Positions 19,050-28,207 are shown, numbered from the stretch's first letter. The stretch: DNA of 49,510 nt from Cognatilysobacter segetis (GCF_004359965.1 NZ_SMRQ01000021.1:1-49510); one strand, 5' to 3'. Program-made: numbers and translations. Notes: a model not told the origin generated them from the sequence alone.

Positions 19050-20152
19050 GCTTCGCCACCATCCCCGAGCTGCTCGAGGAGATCCGCGCCGGCCGCATGG
19101 TCGTGATCGTCGACGACGAGGACCGCGAGAACGAGGGCGACCTGATCATGGCCGCCGAACTGGTGCGGCCGCAGGACATCAACTTCATGGTCACGCATGC
19201 GCGCGGGCTGGTCTGCCTGTCACTCACGCGCGAACGCTGCCGCCAGCTCGGCCTGCCGCCGATGGTGCGCGACAACACGTCGCCGCACCACACCAACTTC
19301 ACTGTCTCCATCGAGGCGGCCGAAGGCGTCACCACGGGCATTTCGGCCTACGACCGCGCGCATACCGTGCGCACCGCGGTGCGGCCGGACGCCAGCGTCG
19401 CCGACCTCAGCCAGCCCGGCCACATCTTCCCGCTGATGGCGCAGCCCGGCGGCGTGCTGAGCCGCGCGGGGCATACCGAGGCGGCGAGCGACCTCGCACT
19501 GCTCGCCGGCATGGAGCCGGCCGGCGTGCTGGTCGAGATCCTCAACCCCGACGGCTCGATGGCGCGGCGCCCGGAACTCGAGGTCTTCGCGCGCGAGCAC
19601 GGCCTGAAGATGGGCTCGATCGAGATGCTGATCCGCCATCGCCTGGAGACCGAGCACACGGTCGAGCGAGTGGAGACGCGCGCGATCGACACCGAGCACG
19701 GCCCGTTCACGCTGGTGGTCTATCGCGACCGCGTCAGCCATGCGCTCCACTTCGCCCTGCTGCGCGGCGAGCCCGATCCGTCCGTGCCGACGCTGGTGCG
19801 CGTGCACATGCTCAATCCGCTGGCCGATGCCGTGCACTGGCGTCGCGCCGATTTCGGTCCGGCGGTGGGGGACGTGCTGGCCCGGATCGCTGCCGAGGAC
19901 CGCGGCGCGCTGGTACTGCTGTCCGAGCCGACCGACGCCGCCTCGCTGCTCGCGCGCATCCGCGAGCAGCCGGCCCCGGACCCGGACGGCCGCGGCGCGG
20001 GCCTCGCCGAATGGCGCCGCAATGGCGCGGGCGCGCAGATCCTCGCCGACCTCGGCCTGGGCCGACTGCGGATCATCGGCACGCCGCGCAAGCAGGTCGG
20101 CCTGGCGGGCTTCGGGCTGGACGTCGTCGAGTACGTCGACCCGGCGCGCTGA
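19046..20152 (+). CDS. ribB: 3,4-dihydroxy-2-butanone 4-phosphate synthase with degenerate GTP cyclohydrolase II domain (RibBX type)
   Basis: The N-terminal domain (about 1-205) makes the four-carbon unit for lumazine from ribulose 5-phosphate. It keeps the acidic loop DDEDRENEGD (23-32), THARGLVCLSL and the HTEA motif (143-146). The C-terminal domain (about 206-368) aligns with GTP cyclohydrolase II by its RVH and GIDVVE-like ends. It has no Cys at all, so the three zinc ligands of the C-x10-C-x-C site are lost (HMLNPLAD and WRRADFGP stand in their place). Such fusions have been described in Proteobacteria as RibBX and lack cyclohydrolase activity. The organism should therefore have another ribA. 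The start overlaps ribE. Confidence 0.93.
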   Translation: MSFATIPELLEEIRAGRMVVIVDDEDRENEGDLIMAAELVRPQDINFMVTHARGLVCLSLTRERCRQLGLPPMVRDNTSPHHTNFTVSIEAAEGVTTGISAYDRAHTVRTAVRPDASVADLSQPGHIFPLMAQPGGVLSRAGHTEAASDLALLAGMEPAGVLVEILNPDGSMARRPELEVFAREHGLKMGSIEMLIRHRLETEHTVERVETRAIDTEHGPFTLVVYRDRVSHALHFALLRGEPDPSVPTLVRVHMLNPLADAVHWRRADFGPAVGDVLARIAAEDRGALVLLSEPTDAASLLARIREQPAPDPDGRGAGLAEWRRNGAGAQILADLGLGRLRIIGTPRKQVGLAGFGLDVVEYVDPAR

Positions 20153-20218
20153 ACCGTCTCACCGCCGGCCCGGCGCCGAGCCGGTAAACTTCGCAACCCT
20201 TCGCGGAACCCCGATCCG

Positions 20219-20698
20219 ATGCCCCATCTCGAAGGCGACCTGCGCAGCCCGCCCGGCGCGCGCTACGCCATCATCGCCAGCCGCTGGAACCCGCGGATCA
20301 CCGACACGCTGGTCGCCGGCGCGCGCAAGACCTTCGCCGACCACGGCGTGGACGAGGCGGCGGTCGACGTGATCCGCGTGCCGGGCGCGTGGGAGATCCC
20401 GCAGGTGGCGGCCCGCCTGGCGCGCACGCGCGGCCATGCGGCGATCGTCGCGCTGGGCTGCGTGGTACGCGGCGACACGCGGCATTACGAACAGGTGGCC
20501 GACGGCTGCTCCGACGGCCTGATGCGCGTGTCGCTGGACCACGGCCTGCCGGTCGCCAACGGCGTGCTGGCGGTGGACCGCTTCGAGGACGCGCAGGCGC
20601 GCGCCGGCGGCAGCCACGGCAACACGGGCGAGGAAGCGGCGCTGGTCGCCATCGAAATGGCGCACCTGCTCGCGCAGCTGCCCGGAGCGAACGAATGA
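20219..20698 (+). CDS. ribH: 6,7-dimethyl-8-ribityllumazine synthase
   Basis: Condenses the ribityl-diaminopyrimidine with dihydroxybutanone phosphate to lumazine, the substrate of RibE. The product has 159 residues. Conserved parts are [21 protein letters not shown] and [21 protein letters not shown], which carries the catalytic His. The C-terminal [14 protein letters not shown] is also present. A TAAACT sequence at 20185-20190 could be an internal -10 box, as the gene lies 66 bases after ribBX. The stop overlaps the nusB start (ATGA). Confidence 0.97.
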   Translation: MPHLEGDLRSPPGARYAIIASRWNPRITDTLVAGARKTFADHGVDEAAVDVIRVPGAWEIPQVAARLARTRGHAAIVALGCVVRGDTRHYEQVADGCSDGLMRVSLDHGLPVANGVLAVDRFEDAQARAGGSHGNTGEEAALVAIEMAHLLAQLPGANE

Positions 20699-21162
20699 AC
20701 AAGCACCCCCGGAAGGACGGCGTCGACCCGGTCCTGCGTTCCCGCGCGCGCCGCCGCGCCCTGCAGGCCGTCTACGCGTGGCAGCTCTCGGGCGCGCCCG
20801 TGCGCGAGGTGATCGCGCAGTTCGCGCACGAGCAGGCGCGCGAGATCGCCGACCTCGAGTATTTCGAGGACCTCGTGCGCGGCGTGGACGCGAACCAGGA
20901 AGCGCTCGACGAGGCGCTCGCGCCGTTCCTCGACCGCGACATCGACCAGGTCGATCCGGTCGAGCGCGCGGTACTGCGCCTGGCCGCGTACGAGCTGCGC
21001 CTGCGGCCTGACGTGCCGTACCGCGTCGTCATCAACGAGGCGATCGAGACCGCCAAGCGCTTCGGCGCCGAGCACGGCCATACGTACATCAACGGCGTGC
21101 TCGACCACGCCGCCGCGGAATGGCGCGCGCCGGAAGTGCAGGCGTCCAAGCGCCCGCGCTGA
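20695..21162 (+). CDS. nusB: Transcription antitermination factor NusB
   Basis: RNA-binding factor that joins NusE (S10) on boxA of rRNA leader transcripts to prevent early termination. It is an all-helical protein of 155 residues. [15 protein letters not shown] near the N-terminus, [20 protein letters not shown] and [17 protein letters not shown] are the family hallmarks, followed by [10 protein letters not shown]. The ATG overlaps the ribH stop. The ribH-nusB-thiL order is widely conserved in proteobacteria. Confidence 0.97.
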   Translation: MNKHPRKDGVDPVLRSRARRRALQAVYAWQLSGAPVREVIAQFAHEQAREIADLEYFEDLVRGVDANQEALDEALAPFLDRDIDQVDPVERAVLRLAAYELRLRPDVPYRVVINEAIETAKRFGAEHGHTYINGVLDHAAAEWRAPEVQASKRPR

Positions 21163-21171
21163 CGCGACACG

Positions 21172-22164
21172 ATGGGCGCCGGCGAGTTCGACCTGATCGA
21201 GCGTATCCGGCGGCGCATCATCGCGCGCGATGACGTCGTGCTCGGCATCGGCGACGATGCCGCGCTGCTCGCGGTGCCGCCGGGAATGCAGCTGGTCGTC
21301 GCGATGGACACGCTCAACGCGGGCGTGCATTTCCCGCTCGACACCCGGCCGGCCGACATCGGCTGGAAGGCGCTCGCGGTCAATCTCTCCGACCTCGCCG
21401 CGATGGGCGCGACGCCGGCCTGGTGCACGCTCTCGCTGTCCCTGCCCGCGGCCGACGCGGACTGGCTCGATGCATTCCTGGACGGCTTCGGCGCGCTCGC
21501 GTCATTGCACGGCGTCGCGCTGGTCGGTGGCGACACCACGCGCGGCCCGCTGTCGATCAGCGTGACCGCCCATGGTTTCGTGGCGACGGGCGCCGCGCTC
21601 CGCCGCGATGGCGCGCGCATCGGCCACGACGTCTGGATATCCGGCACGCCCGGCGACGCGGCGGCCGCGCTGGCGCTGCTGCGCCACGCGCCGGCGCCGC
21701 CCGCGTTCGCCGCCGACGCCGCGGCGCGCGAAGCCCTGCGCGCGCGGCTCGACCGCCCGCAGCCGCGCGTCGGCCTGGGTCGTGCGCTGGGCGGGATCGC
21801 GCACGCGGCGATCGATATCTCCGACGGCCTGCTGGCCGACCTCGGCCACGTCGCGCGCGCGAGCGGCGTGCACATCGACGTCGACCTCGATGCGCTGCCC
21901 GCGTCGCCGCACTTGGCCAATGTCGCGCGCGACTGGCGTCTGCGCTGGCAGGCCACCGGCGGTGACGACTATGAACTCGCGATCACCGCGCCCGCCGCGG
22001 CGCGCGCGGCGATCGGCGCGCTGACCGACGACGACGGCACGCGGTTCACGCGCATCGGCCGCGTGGCGGCGGGCGCGGGCGTCGTGGCGCGGTGCGATGG
22101 CGAACGGATCGAGTTCGACCGCCTCGGCTACCAGCACTTCGCCGGCGCCGCGCCTCAGCGATAG
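21172..22164 (+). CDS. thiL: Thiamine-monophosphate kinase
   Basis: Phosphorylates thiamine phosphate to the active cofactor thiamine diphosphate with ATP and Mg. It has 330 residues of the PurM-like fold. Metal and ATP contacts are in VLGIGDDAALL, VAMDTLNAGVHFP, GGDTTRGPLSI and IDISDGLLADL, and the C-terminal GGDDYEL is present. It begins nine bases after nusB and ends the riboswitch-led group. The last ten bases overlap the convergent SGNH hydrolase gene. Confidence 0.96.
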   Translation: MGAGEFDLIERIRRRIIARDDVVLGIGDDAALLAVPPGMQLVVAMDTLNAGVHFPLDTRPADIGWKALAVNLSDLAAMGATPAWCTLSLSLPAADADWLDAFLDGFGALASLHGVALVGGDTTRGPLSISVTAHGFVATGAALRRDGARIGHDVWISGTPGDAAAALALLRHAPAPPAFAADAAAREALRARLDRPQPRVGLGRALGGIAHAAIDISDGLLADLGHVARASGVHIDVDLDALPASPHLANVARDWRLRWQATGGDDYELAITAPAAARAAIGALTDDDGTRFTRIGRVAAGAGVVARCDGERIEFDRLGYQHFAGAAPQR

Positions 22165-22943
22165 CGGCGCGCGAGGGCGAGCAGCGCGGCCGCCTCGCGC
22201 GGTTCCAGCGCGATCGCCGGCCCCTCGAGCGCGCGCTGGTCCTCGAGCGGCAGCGCCGGGCTCGGTCGGTCGAACGTGCGTCCGGGCAACGAGGCGGGCA
22301 AGCGGACAGGCGGCGCGTCGGTGAGGGCGCGGACCAGCTGTGCGGCCATGACGACGGTGGCCGCGGGCGAGGGATGCAGGCCGTCCGGGAAGACCGCGCG
22401 TCGACCATGCCCGGCGAGGTCGACCAGCGCGTCGCCGCAATGCACGACGCGTGCGCCGGTGCGACGCGCGAGCTCGCGCGTGCCGGCGTCGACGTGCGGC
22501 TGCGCGGCTTCGTTGGGATGCCAGGTCTCCAGCAGCAGTACGCGGTCCGCATGGCCAGAGGCCGCCCGGGCGAACTCGCGGTGGGCGGCGATCAGGTCGC
22601 GGCATTCGCGGCCGTTGCGCGTCGCTATGTCGGCCACGCACGCCGGTACGGCACCTCGTTCCTGCAGCACAAGCGCGTCCCAGTGGCCGCCCTCCAGCGC
22701 GGCGCGCGCGAGGCCGTCGGCCCAGTGTTGCGCGAGCGTGCCGCCGGGCGCGACGAAGGTCCGCGTCTCGATGCGCATGGGCACCGGCTGCGCCTCGCCG
22801 ATGCGTGCGAGCACCGCGGGGAGGTCGTTGACGTAGGTCAGGCTGTTGCCGACGAACAGCACGCGCAGCGGCGTGGGCTCGCCGGCGCGCGCCGTGAGCG
22901 CCGCCAGCAGCAGGACCAGGAGCGGGGCGGGGCGCAGGCGCAT
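22155..22943 (-). CDS. Exported SGNH/GDSL-type hydrolase
   Basis: Probable periplasmic esterase or lipase-like hydrolase, 262 residues. A signal peptide (about 1-20) ends at TARA. Block I is FVGNSLTYVND with nucleophile Ser34, in the GNS form of the motif. Block V is DGLHPS with Asp187 and His190, completing the triad. The intermediate LETWHPNEAAQPH region may supply other contacts. The substrate is unknown. The gene is last in a minus-strand operon, nine bases after the glycosylase-family gene, and its end overlaps thiL by ten bases. Confidence 0.82.
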   Translation of the reverse strand: MRLRPAPLLVLLLAALTARAGEPTPLRVLFVGNSLTYVNDLPAVLARIGEAQPVPMRIETRTFVAPGGTLAQHWADGLARAALEGGHWDALVLQERGAVPACVADIATRNGRECRDLIAAHREFARAASGHADRVLLLETWHPNEAAQPHVDAGTRELARRTGARVVHCGDALVDLAGHGRRAVFPDGLHPSPAATVVMAAQLVRALTDAPPVRLPASLPGRTFDRPSPALPLEDQRALEGPAIALEPREAAALLALARRYR

Positions 22944-22952
22944 CGGGCGAGC

Positions 22953-23552
22953 TTACGTCGGCCCCAGCACGCGCGCGACCGACGCGCGCAGCGCCGGCAG
23001 GACCTCATCGTCGAACCACGGATTCGCCTTGAACCACGCCACGTTGCGCGGGCTCGGATGCGGCAGCGGCACGACGTCGGGTGCGTACTCGCGCCATGCG
23101 CGCACCGTGTCGGTGAGCGTCGCCCCGCGGTGCGAGCCGAGGAAATAGGCCTGCGCGTACTGGCCGATCAGCAACGTCAGGCCGACGGCGGGCAGCATCG
23201 GCAACAGCGTGCCGTGCCAGGTGGCGCGGCATTCGGGGCGCGGCGGCGCGTCGCCACCGCCGGCGCGCCCCGGATAGCAGAAGCCCATCGGCACGATCGC
23301 GACGCGTGATTCGTCGTAGAACGTCGGCGCATCGACCTGCAGCCATTCGCGAAGGCGACGCCCGCTGGCGTCGTCCCACGGCACGCCGCTGGCATGCACG
23401 CGGGTGCCCGGCGCCTGGCCGACGATCAGCAGCCGCGCGGTCGGCGACGCGCGCAGCACGGGACGCGGTCCCAGCGGCAGGTGCGCTTCGCAGAGGCGGC
23501 AGGCGCGGATCGCGCCGAGCAGGTTGTCGAGCGGGCGCGAGTCGGCGGTCAT
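22953..23552 (-). CDS. Uracil-DNA glycosylase family protein
   Basis: A 199-residue member of the uracil-DNA glycosylase superfamily. Motif 1 is LLIVGQAPGTRVHASGVPW with GQAPG at 45-49, and motif 3 is HPSPRN (165-170). Four Cys are present: CRLC (18, 21), FCYPG (92) and PECRA (108). This spacing resembles the 4Fe-4S ligands of family 4/5 enzymes, although the middle of the protein differs from classic members. DNA repair of uracil or another base is likely but not proven. I chose ATG 23552 over an upstream ATG (23585) because the conserved region begins soon after it. Confidence 0.78.
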   Translation of the reverse strand: MTADSRPLDNLLGAIRACRLCEAHLPLGPRPVLRASPTARLLIVGQAPGTRVHASGVPWDDASGRRLREWLQVDAPTFYDESRVAIVPMGFCYPGRAGGGDAPPRPECRATWHGTLLPMLPAVGLTLLIGQYAQAYFLGSHRGATLTDTVRAWREYAPDVVPLPHPSPRNVAWFKANPWFDDEVLPALRASVARVLGPT

Positions 23553-23597
23553 GCATGCAGTTTCGCGGCAGCCGGCGTAATGCACGCCGTACGGCGC

Positions 23598-24977
23598 TCA
23601 GGGCAGCAGCTTGCCCGGGTTGAGGATGCCGTCCGGATCGAACGCGGCCTTGACCGCGCGCATCAGCGCGAGCGTGGCGGGCGTCACCGCCTGCGGCATG
23701 AAATCGCGCTTGGCCAAGCCGATCCCGTGCTCGCCCGACAGCGTGCCACCCAGCGACACCGTGAGCGCGAACACCCTCGCCAGCGCGGCATCGGCGCGCG
23801 CGCACTGCGACGCGTCGGACGGCTCGTAGAGGATGTTGACGTGCAGGTTGCCGTTGCCGGCGTGGCCGAAGCAGACGATCGGCAGCGAGGCCCCGTTCGC
23901 GATCGTCTGCACGCCATCGACCAGCGCGGGAATGCGCGAGACCGGTACGACGACGTCCTCGTTGATCTTGCCGGCCGCCAGCGTGCGCAGCGACGGCGAG
24001 AGCGCCTTGCGCGCCGACCACAGCCGCTCGCGCGAGGCGGCGTCGGGCGCCGCGTCCAGCGCGAGCAGCCCGTCGACGCGTGCCGCGCGCGACAGGGCCG
24101 CGATCGCCGCATCGAGCGATGCCGCGTCGCCGTCCGCTTCGATCATCAGCAGCGCACCCGCGTCCGTGGGCAGGTCGGCGCCGCCGACGTCGCGCGCGAG
24201 CCGCACCGCGTGGTGGTCCATGAATTCCAGCATCGACGGCGTGACCGGCTGCGCCATCAGGCGCGCCACCGCCGCGGCCGCGCTCGCCACGTCGCGATAG
24301 ACCGCGCGCAGCGCGCGACGCTCGGGCGGCACCGGCGCGAGCCGCAGCGTCGCCTCGACGATCAGCGCGAGCGTGCCTTCGCTGCCGACCAGCAGGCGCT
24401 GCAGGTCATAGCCCGTCGCGCCCTTGGTGGTCGCGCTGCCGCAGGTGACGAGTTCGCCCGCGCCGCTGACGGCGGTGAGCGCGAGCACGTTGTCGCGGCT
24501 CGCACCGTACTTCACCGCGCGCGGGCCGCCCGCGTTGCAGGCGAGGTTGCCGCCGATCGTGCTGAACGCGGCGCTGGTGGGATCGGGCGGCCAGAACAGG
24601 CCGTGCGGCGCCAGCGCCGCCTGCAGGTCGCCGTTGAGCACGCCCGGTTCGACGATCGCGCAGCGGTCGCCGGGGCGGATGTCGACGATGCGGTCCATGC
24701 GTTCGAACGACACCACGACGCCGCCCGCGACCGGCACCGCGGCGCCCGTCGTGTTGGTGCCGCGACCGCGCGCGACCACCGGCACGCGATGCGCACGGCA
24801 GGCGCGCACGAGTTCGAGCACCTGCAGGCGATCGCGCGGCAGCGCGACCGCATCGGGCAGCGCCTCGCGCCGCGAGTTGTCGTAGCCGTAGCCGTGGCGC
24901 TCGGCCGGATCGGTGCGCCAGCCGTCGCCGAGCAGCGCGGCGAGCCGTGCGTCGAGCGCGGGATCGATGCGGCTCAT
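23598..24977 (-). CDS. FAD-binding D-2-hydroxyacid oxidase/dehydrogenase (GlcD-like)
   Basis: Flavoprotein of 459 residues of the D-lactate dehydrogenase / glycolate oxidase GlcD type, which oxidises a D-2-hydroxy acid to the keto acid. The PCMH FAD domain has VVARGRGTNTTGAAVP, FSTIGGNLACNAGG and VGSEGTLALIVEATL. The C-terminal cap has FGHAGNGNLHVNIL and the terminal GEHGIGLAKRDFM with DPDGILNPGK. The exact substrate cannot be told. I used ATG 24977; a GTG 18 bases upstream is also possible. It lies in the minus-strand operon after yraN. Confidence 0.88.
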   Translation of the reverse strand: MSRIDPALDARLAALLGDGWRTDPAERHGYGYDNSRREALPDAVALPRDRLQVLELVRACRAHRVPVVARGRGTNTTGAAVPVAGGVVVSFERMDRIVDIRPGDRCAIVEPGVLNGDLQAALAPHGLFWPPDPTSAAFSTIGGNLACNAGGPRAVKYGASRDNVLALTAVSGAGELVTCGSATTKGATGYDLQRLLVGSEGTLALIVEATLRLAPVPPERRALRAVYRDVASAAAAVARLMAQPVTPSMLEFMDHHAVRLARDVGGADLPTDAGALLMIEADGDAASLDAAIAALSRAARVDGLLALDAAPDAASRERLWSARKALSPSLRTLAAGKINEDVVVPVSRIPALVDGVQTIANGASLPIVCFGHAGNGNLHVNILYEPSDASQCARADAALARVFALTVSLGGTLSGEHGIGLAKRDFMPQAVTPATLALMRAVKAAFDPDGILNPGKLLP

Positions 24978-24998
24978 CGCGATCCCGCGCGGCACGCG

Positions 24999-25409
24999 TC
25001 AGTCGTCCGCACGGAACGCATCGCGGATCCAGCTGAGCGCGGGCGCATCGACGTCGCCGCTCGCGTCGACCACGTCGAAGCGGCACGCGGCGTCGGCCCA
25101 GCGGGGATGCGATGCGAGGAACAGCCCCGCGGCCTGTACCAGCCTGCGCCGCTTGGCGGGCGTGATCGACGCGGCGCCGCCGCCGAAGCGGTCGTCGGCG
25201 CGGTAGCGCACTTCGACGAAAACCAGCGTCGCACCGTCGCGCATCACCAGGTCGAGTTCGCCGACGCGATAACCGGCGTTCGCGGCGACGGGCGCGAGGC
25301 CGGCGCGCACGAGGTGCGCGCGCGCCGCGGCTTCGACGCGCGCACCGCGCGAGCGCGTCGAAGCGTCCGACTCAGCGCGCGGCGTCGGCGAGGGGCGCCG
25401 GATCGCCAT
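24999..25409 (-). CDS. yraN: YraN family (UPF0102) nuclease-like protein
   Basis: A 136-residue protein with the restriction-endonuclease-like core [25 protein letters not shown], the UPF0102 signature with the D-x-n-E-x-R arrangement. The role is not established. In E. coli, yraN lies beside lpoA and rsmI, as it does here. The start at 25409 overlaps the end of lpoA by 38 bases. The first 20 or so residues are Arg/Pro/Ser-rich and may be non-native if translation starts later. It is part of the lpoA operon. Confidence 0.85.
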   Translation of the reverse strand: MAIRRPSPTPRAESDASTRSRGARVEAAARAHLVRAGLAPVAANAGYRVGELDLVMRDGATLVFVEVRYRADDRFGGGAASITPAKRRRLVQAAGLFLASHPRWADAACRFDVVDASGDVDAPALSWIRDAFRADD

Positions 25410-26766
25410 TGACGAAGGTCGACCACGCGGGCGTGCGCTGCACGTTGCCGAAGCCGTCGAGTCGCAGCACGCCGGTCGCGCCCTCGACCGCGCCGTCGGC
25501 GTTGCGGCCGAGCGAGTCGAGATACGCGGTCAACAGCCATGCGTCGAAGCCGAACGCGAACAGGCGGCCGCCCGGGCCGCGCGCGCTCGGCAGGCGCGCG
25601 CCGGTGGCCTCCGCGGTCGCGAGGCCGCGCACGCCGCGGGTCAGCCAGGATTCGCTGGGAAAGGCGACGCCGTCGAGCACGCGATCGTCCGCCGCCTTGC
25701 CCGTGCCGGTGAGGATCTGCGAGGTGGCGACCACGGGCCGGCCCGCTAGGCCAACGGCGGCCAGCCGCGGTACGACCGCGCGCGCGACGTTGCCCTTGGT
25801 GGCGAGGAAGACCGCATCGGCCGACTTGCCGGCGAGCGCGGCCGCGAGGTCGGCGGTGCCGTCGTCGACGGTGGCGACCACGTTGCCGCCGCGCGCGGCG
25901 AGGCGCTCGCGCAGCGAGCCCACCGCGCGGCGTTGCGTGTCGTCGTCGCCGGCGATCACCAGCACGTTGCGCGCGCCCTTGTGCAGCAGGTAATCGGCGG
26001 CGGCGAGGCCCTCGTCCTCCGGCGACAGCGAGAAGCTGGCCTGGCCCGGCGGCGGCGCCTGCGTGCCGCGGTTGAGGGCGAGCGTCGGCACCTTGAGGTC
26101 GCCGCGCGCGAACAGCGCGTTGACCTCGTCGCGACCGAGCGGACCGACGACGAAGTCGTTGCCGTCGCCGACGGCGCGGTCGTAGGCGGCGAGCGCGCCC
26201 GTCGTGCTGCCGGCGGTGTCGTAGAACTTCACCTCCGGACGGCGCCGGGATTCCCCGTAATAACCGGCGAGGAAGCCGTCGCGCACCGGGCGTGCGGCGC
26301 CGGACAGGCTGCCCGACATCGGCAGCAGCACCGCGAGCCGCAGCGGCGGGCGGTAGCCGTCGCGATCGGCGGGCGGGCGGTCGTCGAAATTCCAGCCTGC
26401 GCGGGCGAACGCATGCGGCAACGGCAGGTTGCGGCGCATGAGCGCACGGCCCATGTAGACGTAGAGCGGGTCCTCGGCCGCGAGCCGGGCGGCTTCGCGC
26501 TGCAGGGTGGCGTCGTCGAGCTGCGCGATCAGGCGCTCGATGCGCGATTCGCTCTCGCGGCGTTCCGACGGGTTCTGCCCGGCGAGGACCTGCGCGAGCC
26601 GCTGCGCTTCGCGCACCGCCTCGCGTTCGGCGCTGGTGGCCGGCGTCGACGGACCGGTCGGGCGCGTGGGCGACTGCGCGCAACCGAAGACGAGGGCGGC
26701 GGCGAGCATCGCGACGGCGAACCGGGCGACGGGGCGGAAGACGGGACGGAACGGAAGGGAGGGCAT
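25372..26766 (-). CDS. lpoA: Penicillin-binding protein activator LpoA-like lipoprotein (LppC family)
   Basis: Outer-membrane lipoprotein expected to activate the bifunctional synthase PBP1a. The signal peptide ends in LVFGC (Cys29). A region of about 110 residues with Arg/Glu-rich helices precedes a periplasmic-binding-protein-like domain from about 140 ([25 protein letters not shown]), which includes [11 protein letters not shown] and [13 protein letters not shown]. The whole is 464 residues, well below the E. coli LpoA length, and the TPR-like N-terminal domain appears reduced. The start is ATG 26766. It is divergent from rsmI, as in many gammaproteobacteria. Confidence 0.85.
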   Translation of the reverse strand: MPSLPFRPVFRPVARFAVAMLAAALVFGCAQSPTRPTGPSTPATSAEREAVREAQRLAQVLAGQNPSERRESESRIERLIAQLDDATLQREAARLAAEDPLYVYMGRALMRRNLPLPHAFARAGWNFDDRPPADRDGYRPPLRLAVLLPMSGSLSGAARPVRDGFLAGYYGESRRRPEVKFYDTAGSTTGALAAYDRAVGDGNDFVVGPLGRDEVNALFARGDLKVPTLALNRGTQAPPPGQASFSLSPEDEGLAAADYLLHKGARNVLVIAGDDDTQRRAVGSLRERLAARGGNVVATVDDGTADLAAALAGKSADAVFLATKGNVARAVVPRLAAVGLAGRPVVATSQILTGTGKAADDRVLDGVAFPSESWLTRGVRGLATAEATGARLPSARGPGGRLFAFGFDAWLLTAYLDSLGRNADGAVEGATGVLRLDGFGNVQRTPAWSTFVNGDPAPLADAAR

Positions 26767-26793
26767 GCGCACGGGGGACGGCGGGGACCGGGT

Positions 26794-26799
26794 TACGAT
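26794..26799 (+). promoter_or_regulatory. Candidate -10 box for rsmI
   Basis: TACGAT lies 27 bases before the rsmI ATG in the 60-base divergent region shared with lpoA. No -35 is visible. Confidence 0.25.
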
Positions 26800-26826
26800 T
26801 CTACCCGCGCCCCGTGTAGGACCACG

Positions 26827-27654
26827 ATGCAGACTCCCGGCACGCTCCACGTCGTCGCCACCCCGATCGGCAACCTCGGCGACCTCGGCGCCCGCGCGCT
26901 GGACACCCTCCGGACCGTCGATGCGATCTGCGCCGAGGACACGCGCCATACGCGGCAGCTGCTCGCGCACTTCGGCGTGGAGAAACCGCTCGTGGCGCTG
27001 CACCAGCACAACGAGGAGGCGCAGGTCGCCCAGCTCGTCGCGCGGTTGCAGGGCGGGCAGGCGCTCGCGCTGGTCAGCGATGCGGGCACGCCGCTGGTCA
27101 GCGACCCGGGCTTCCGGCTGGTGCGCGCCGCACGCGAGGCGGGAATCCGGGTGTCGCCCGTGCCCGGCGCCTGCGCGGCCGTCGCGGCCCTGAGCGTCGC
27201 GGGCATCGCGTCGGACCGGTTCGCGTTCGAGGGCTTCCTGCCGGCCAAGACCGGCGCACGGCGGGAACGGCTCGCTGCGTTGGCCGGCGAGCCGCGCACG
27301 CTGATCTTCTACGAGGCCTCGCATCGCATCGAGGAGATGCTGGCCGACCTCGCCGACCGGTTCGGGCCCCGGCACGCCGTGGTCGCGCGCGAACTGACCA
27401 AGCTGTTCGAGACGGTGCTCGACGGCGACCTGCCGTCGCTGCATGCGCGGGTCGCCGCCGATGCGAACCAGCGCAAGGGCGAGTTCGTGGTGATCGTGGA
27501 GGGCGCGGGCGAGGATGCGGACGCGTCGCTCGCCGAAGGCCGGCGCGTCTACGCCGTGCTGTGCGCCCACATGAAGCCGTCGCAGGCGGCGAAGGTCGCC
27601 GCGGAGATCACCGGCGCCCCCCGCAAGGCCCTCTACGGCGGGGACGCCGGCTAG
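26827..27654 (+). CDS. rsmI: 16S rRNA (cytidine(1402)-2'-O)-methyltransferase
   Basis: Methylates the 2'-OH of C1402 in the decoding centre of 16S rRNA. The product has 275 residues with the tetrapyrrole-methylase fold. Signatures are GTLHVVATPIGNLGDL at the start, AEDTRHTRQLL, ALVSDAGTPLVSDPG and VPGACAAVAALSVAG. The C-terminal KPSQAAKVAAEITGAPRK segment is typical. Its partner methyltransferase rsmH (N4 of C1402) is encoded 1.2 kb downstream in this window. The start ATG follows GTAGGACCACG. Confidence 0.97.
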   Translation: MQTPGTLHVVATPIGNLGDLGARALDTLRTVDAICAEDTRHTRQLLAHFGVEKPLVALHQHNEEAQVAQLVARLQGGQALALVSDAGTPLVSDPGFRLVRAAREAGIRVSPVPGACAAVAALSVAGIASDRFAFEGFLPAKTGARRERLAALAGEPRTLIFYEASHRIEEMLADLADRFGPRHAVVARELTKLFETVLDGDLPSLHARVAADANQRKGEFVVIVEGAGEDADASLAEGRRVYAVLCAHMKPSQAAKVAAEITGAPRKALYGGDAG

Positions 27655-27715
27655 CCGAGGCGCGACGCGGATGAACGCCGCCGCGCCGCGCCGACCGCTG
27701 CCGCGCCCGCTCCCG

Positions 27716-27721
27716 TAGAAT
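27716..27721 (+). promoter_or_regulatory. -10 box of rnpB
   Basis: TAGAAT ends six bases before the predicted 5' end of rnpB, the expected distance. The -35 region (around 27693) is GC-rich and not recognisable. Confidence 0.6.
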
Positions 27722-27726
27722 CCGCG

Positions 27727-28083
27727 GCGGCGGAGTCGGCCAGGCAGTCGCGTCATCCATAAGGATGCCGAGGAAAGTCCGGGCTCCACAGGGCACGGTG
27801 CCAGGTAACGCCTGGGCGGGGCGACCCGACGGAAAGTGCAACAGAGAGCAGACCGCCGATGGCCCTCACGGGATCAGGCAAGGGTGAAACGGTGCGGTAA
27901 GAGCGCACCGCGAGTCCGGCAACGGACCGGCACGGCAAACCCCACCGGGAGCAAGACCAAATAGGGAGGCGATGCCGCGGCCCGCGGTGCCTCCGGGTAG
28001 GTTGCTTGAGCGCAGGCGGTGACGCCTCGCCTAGAGGAATGACTGTCCACGACAGAACCCGGCTTATCGGCCGGCTCCGCCGC
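27727..28083 (+). ncRNA. rnpB: RNase P RNA, bacterial type A
   Basis: Catalytic RNA of RNase P, which trims tRNA 5' leaders. The terminal helix P1 pairs 27727-27741 with 28069-28083. Conserved blocks follow in order: GAGGAAAGTCCGGGCTCC (27770-27787), GGTAACGCCTGGG, ACAGAGAGCAGACCGCC, GGGTGAAACGGTGCGGTAAG, AGACCAAATAGGGAGG, GGTTGCTTGAG, and the 3' block AATGACTGTCCACGACAGAA with CCCGGCTTATCGG. The order and the P15/P16-type segment mark type A. The GC-rich P1 strand followed by TTTCCTTTCC may also serve as terminator. Confidence 0.97.
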
Positions 28084-28207
28084 TTTCCTTTCCGATCAAC
28101 CACTTGGCCCGAGCGGCCGTAGCGACGCCCGCCGACCGGCGGCGACCGCCGTGAAGGCGGCCGTAGCGCCTGTGGGTATCCAGTGAAGATTCCGTCCTAA
28201 GTTCCTG

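Noticed and set aside
28113-28168. GCGGCCGTAGCG direct repeat as a mobile repeat element
   Set aside because: Only two 12-bp copies within GC-rich DNA; too short to call an element without genome-wide counts.
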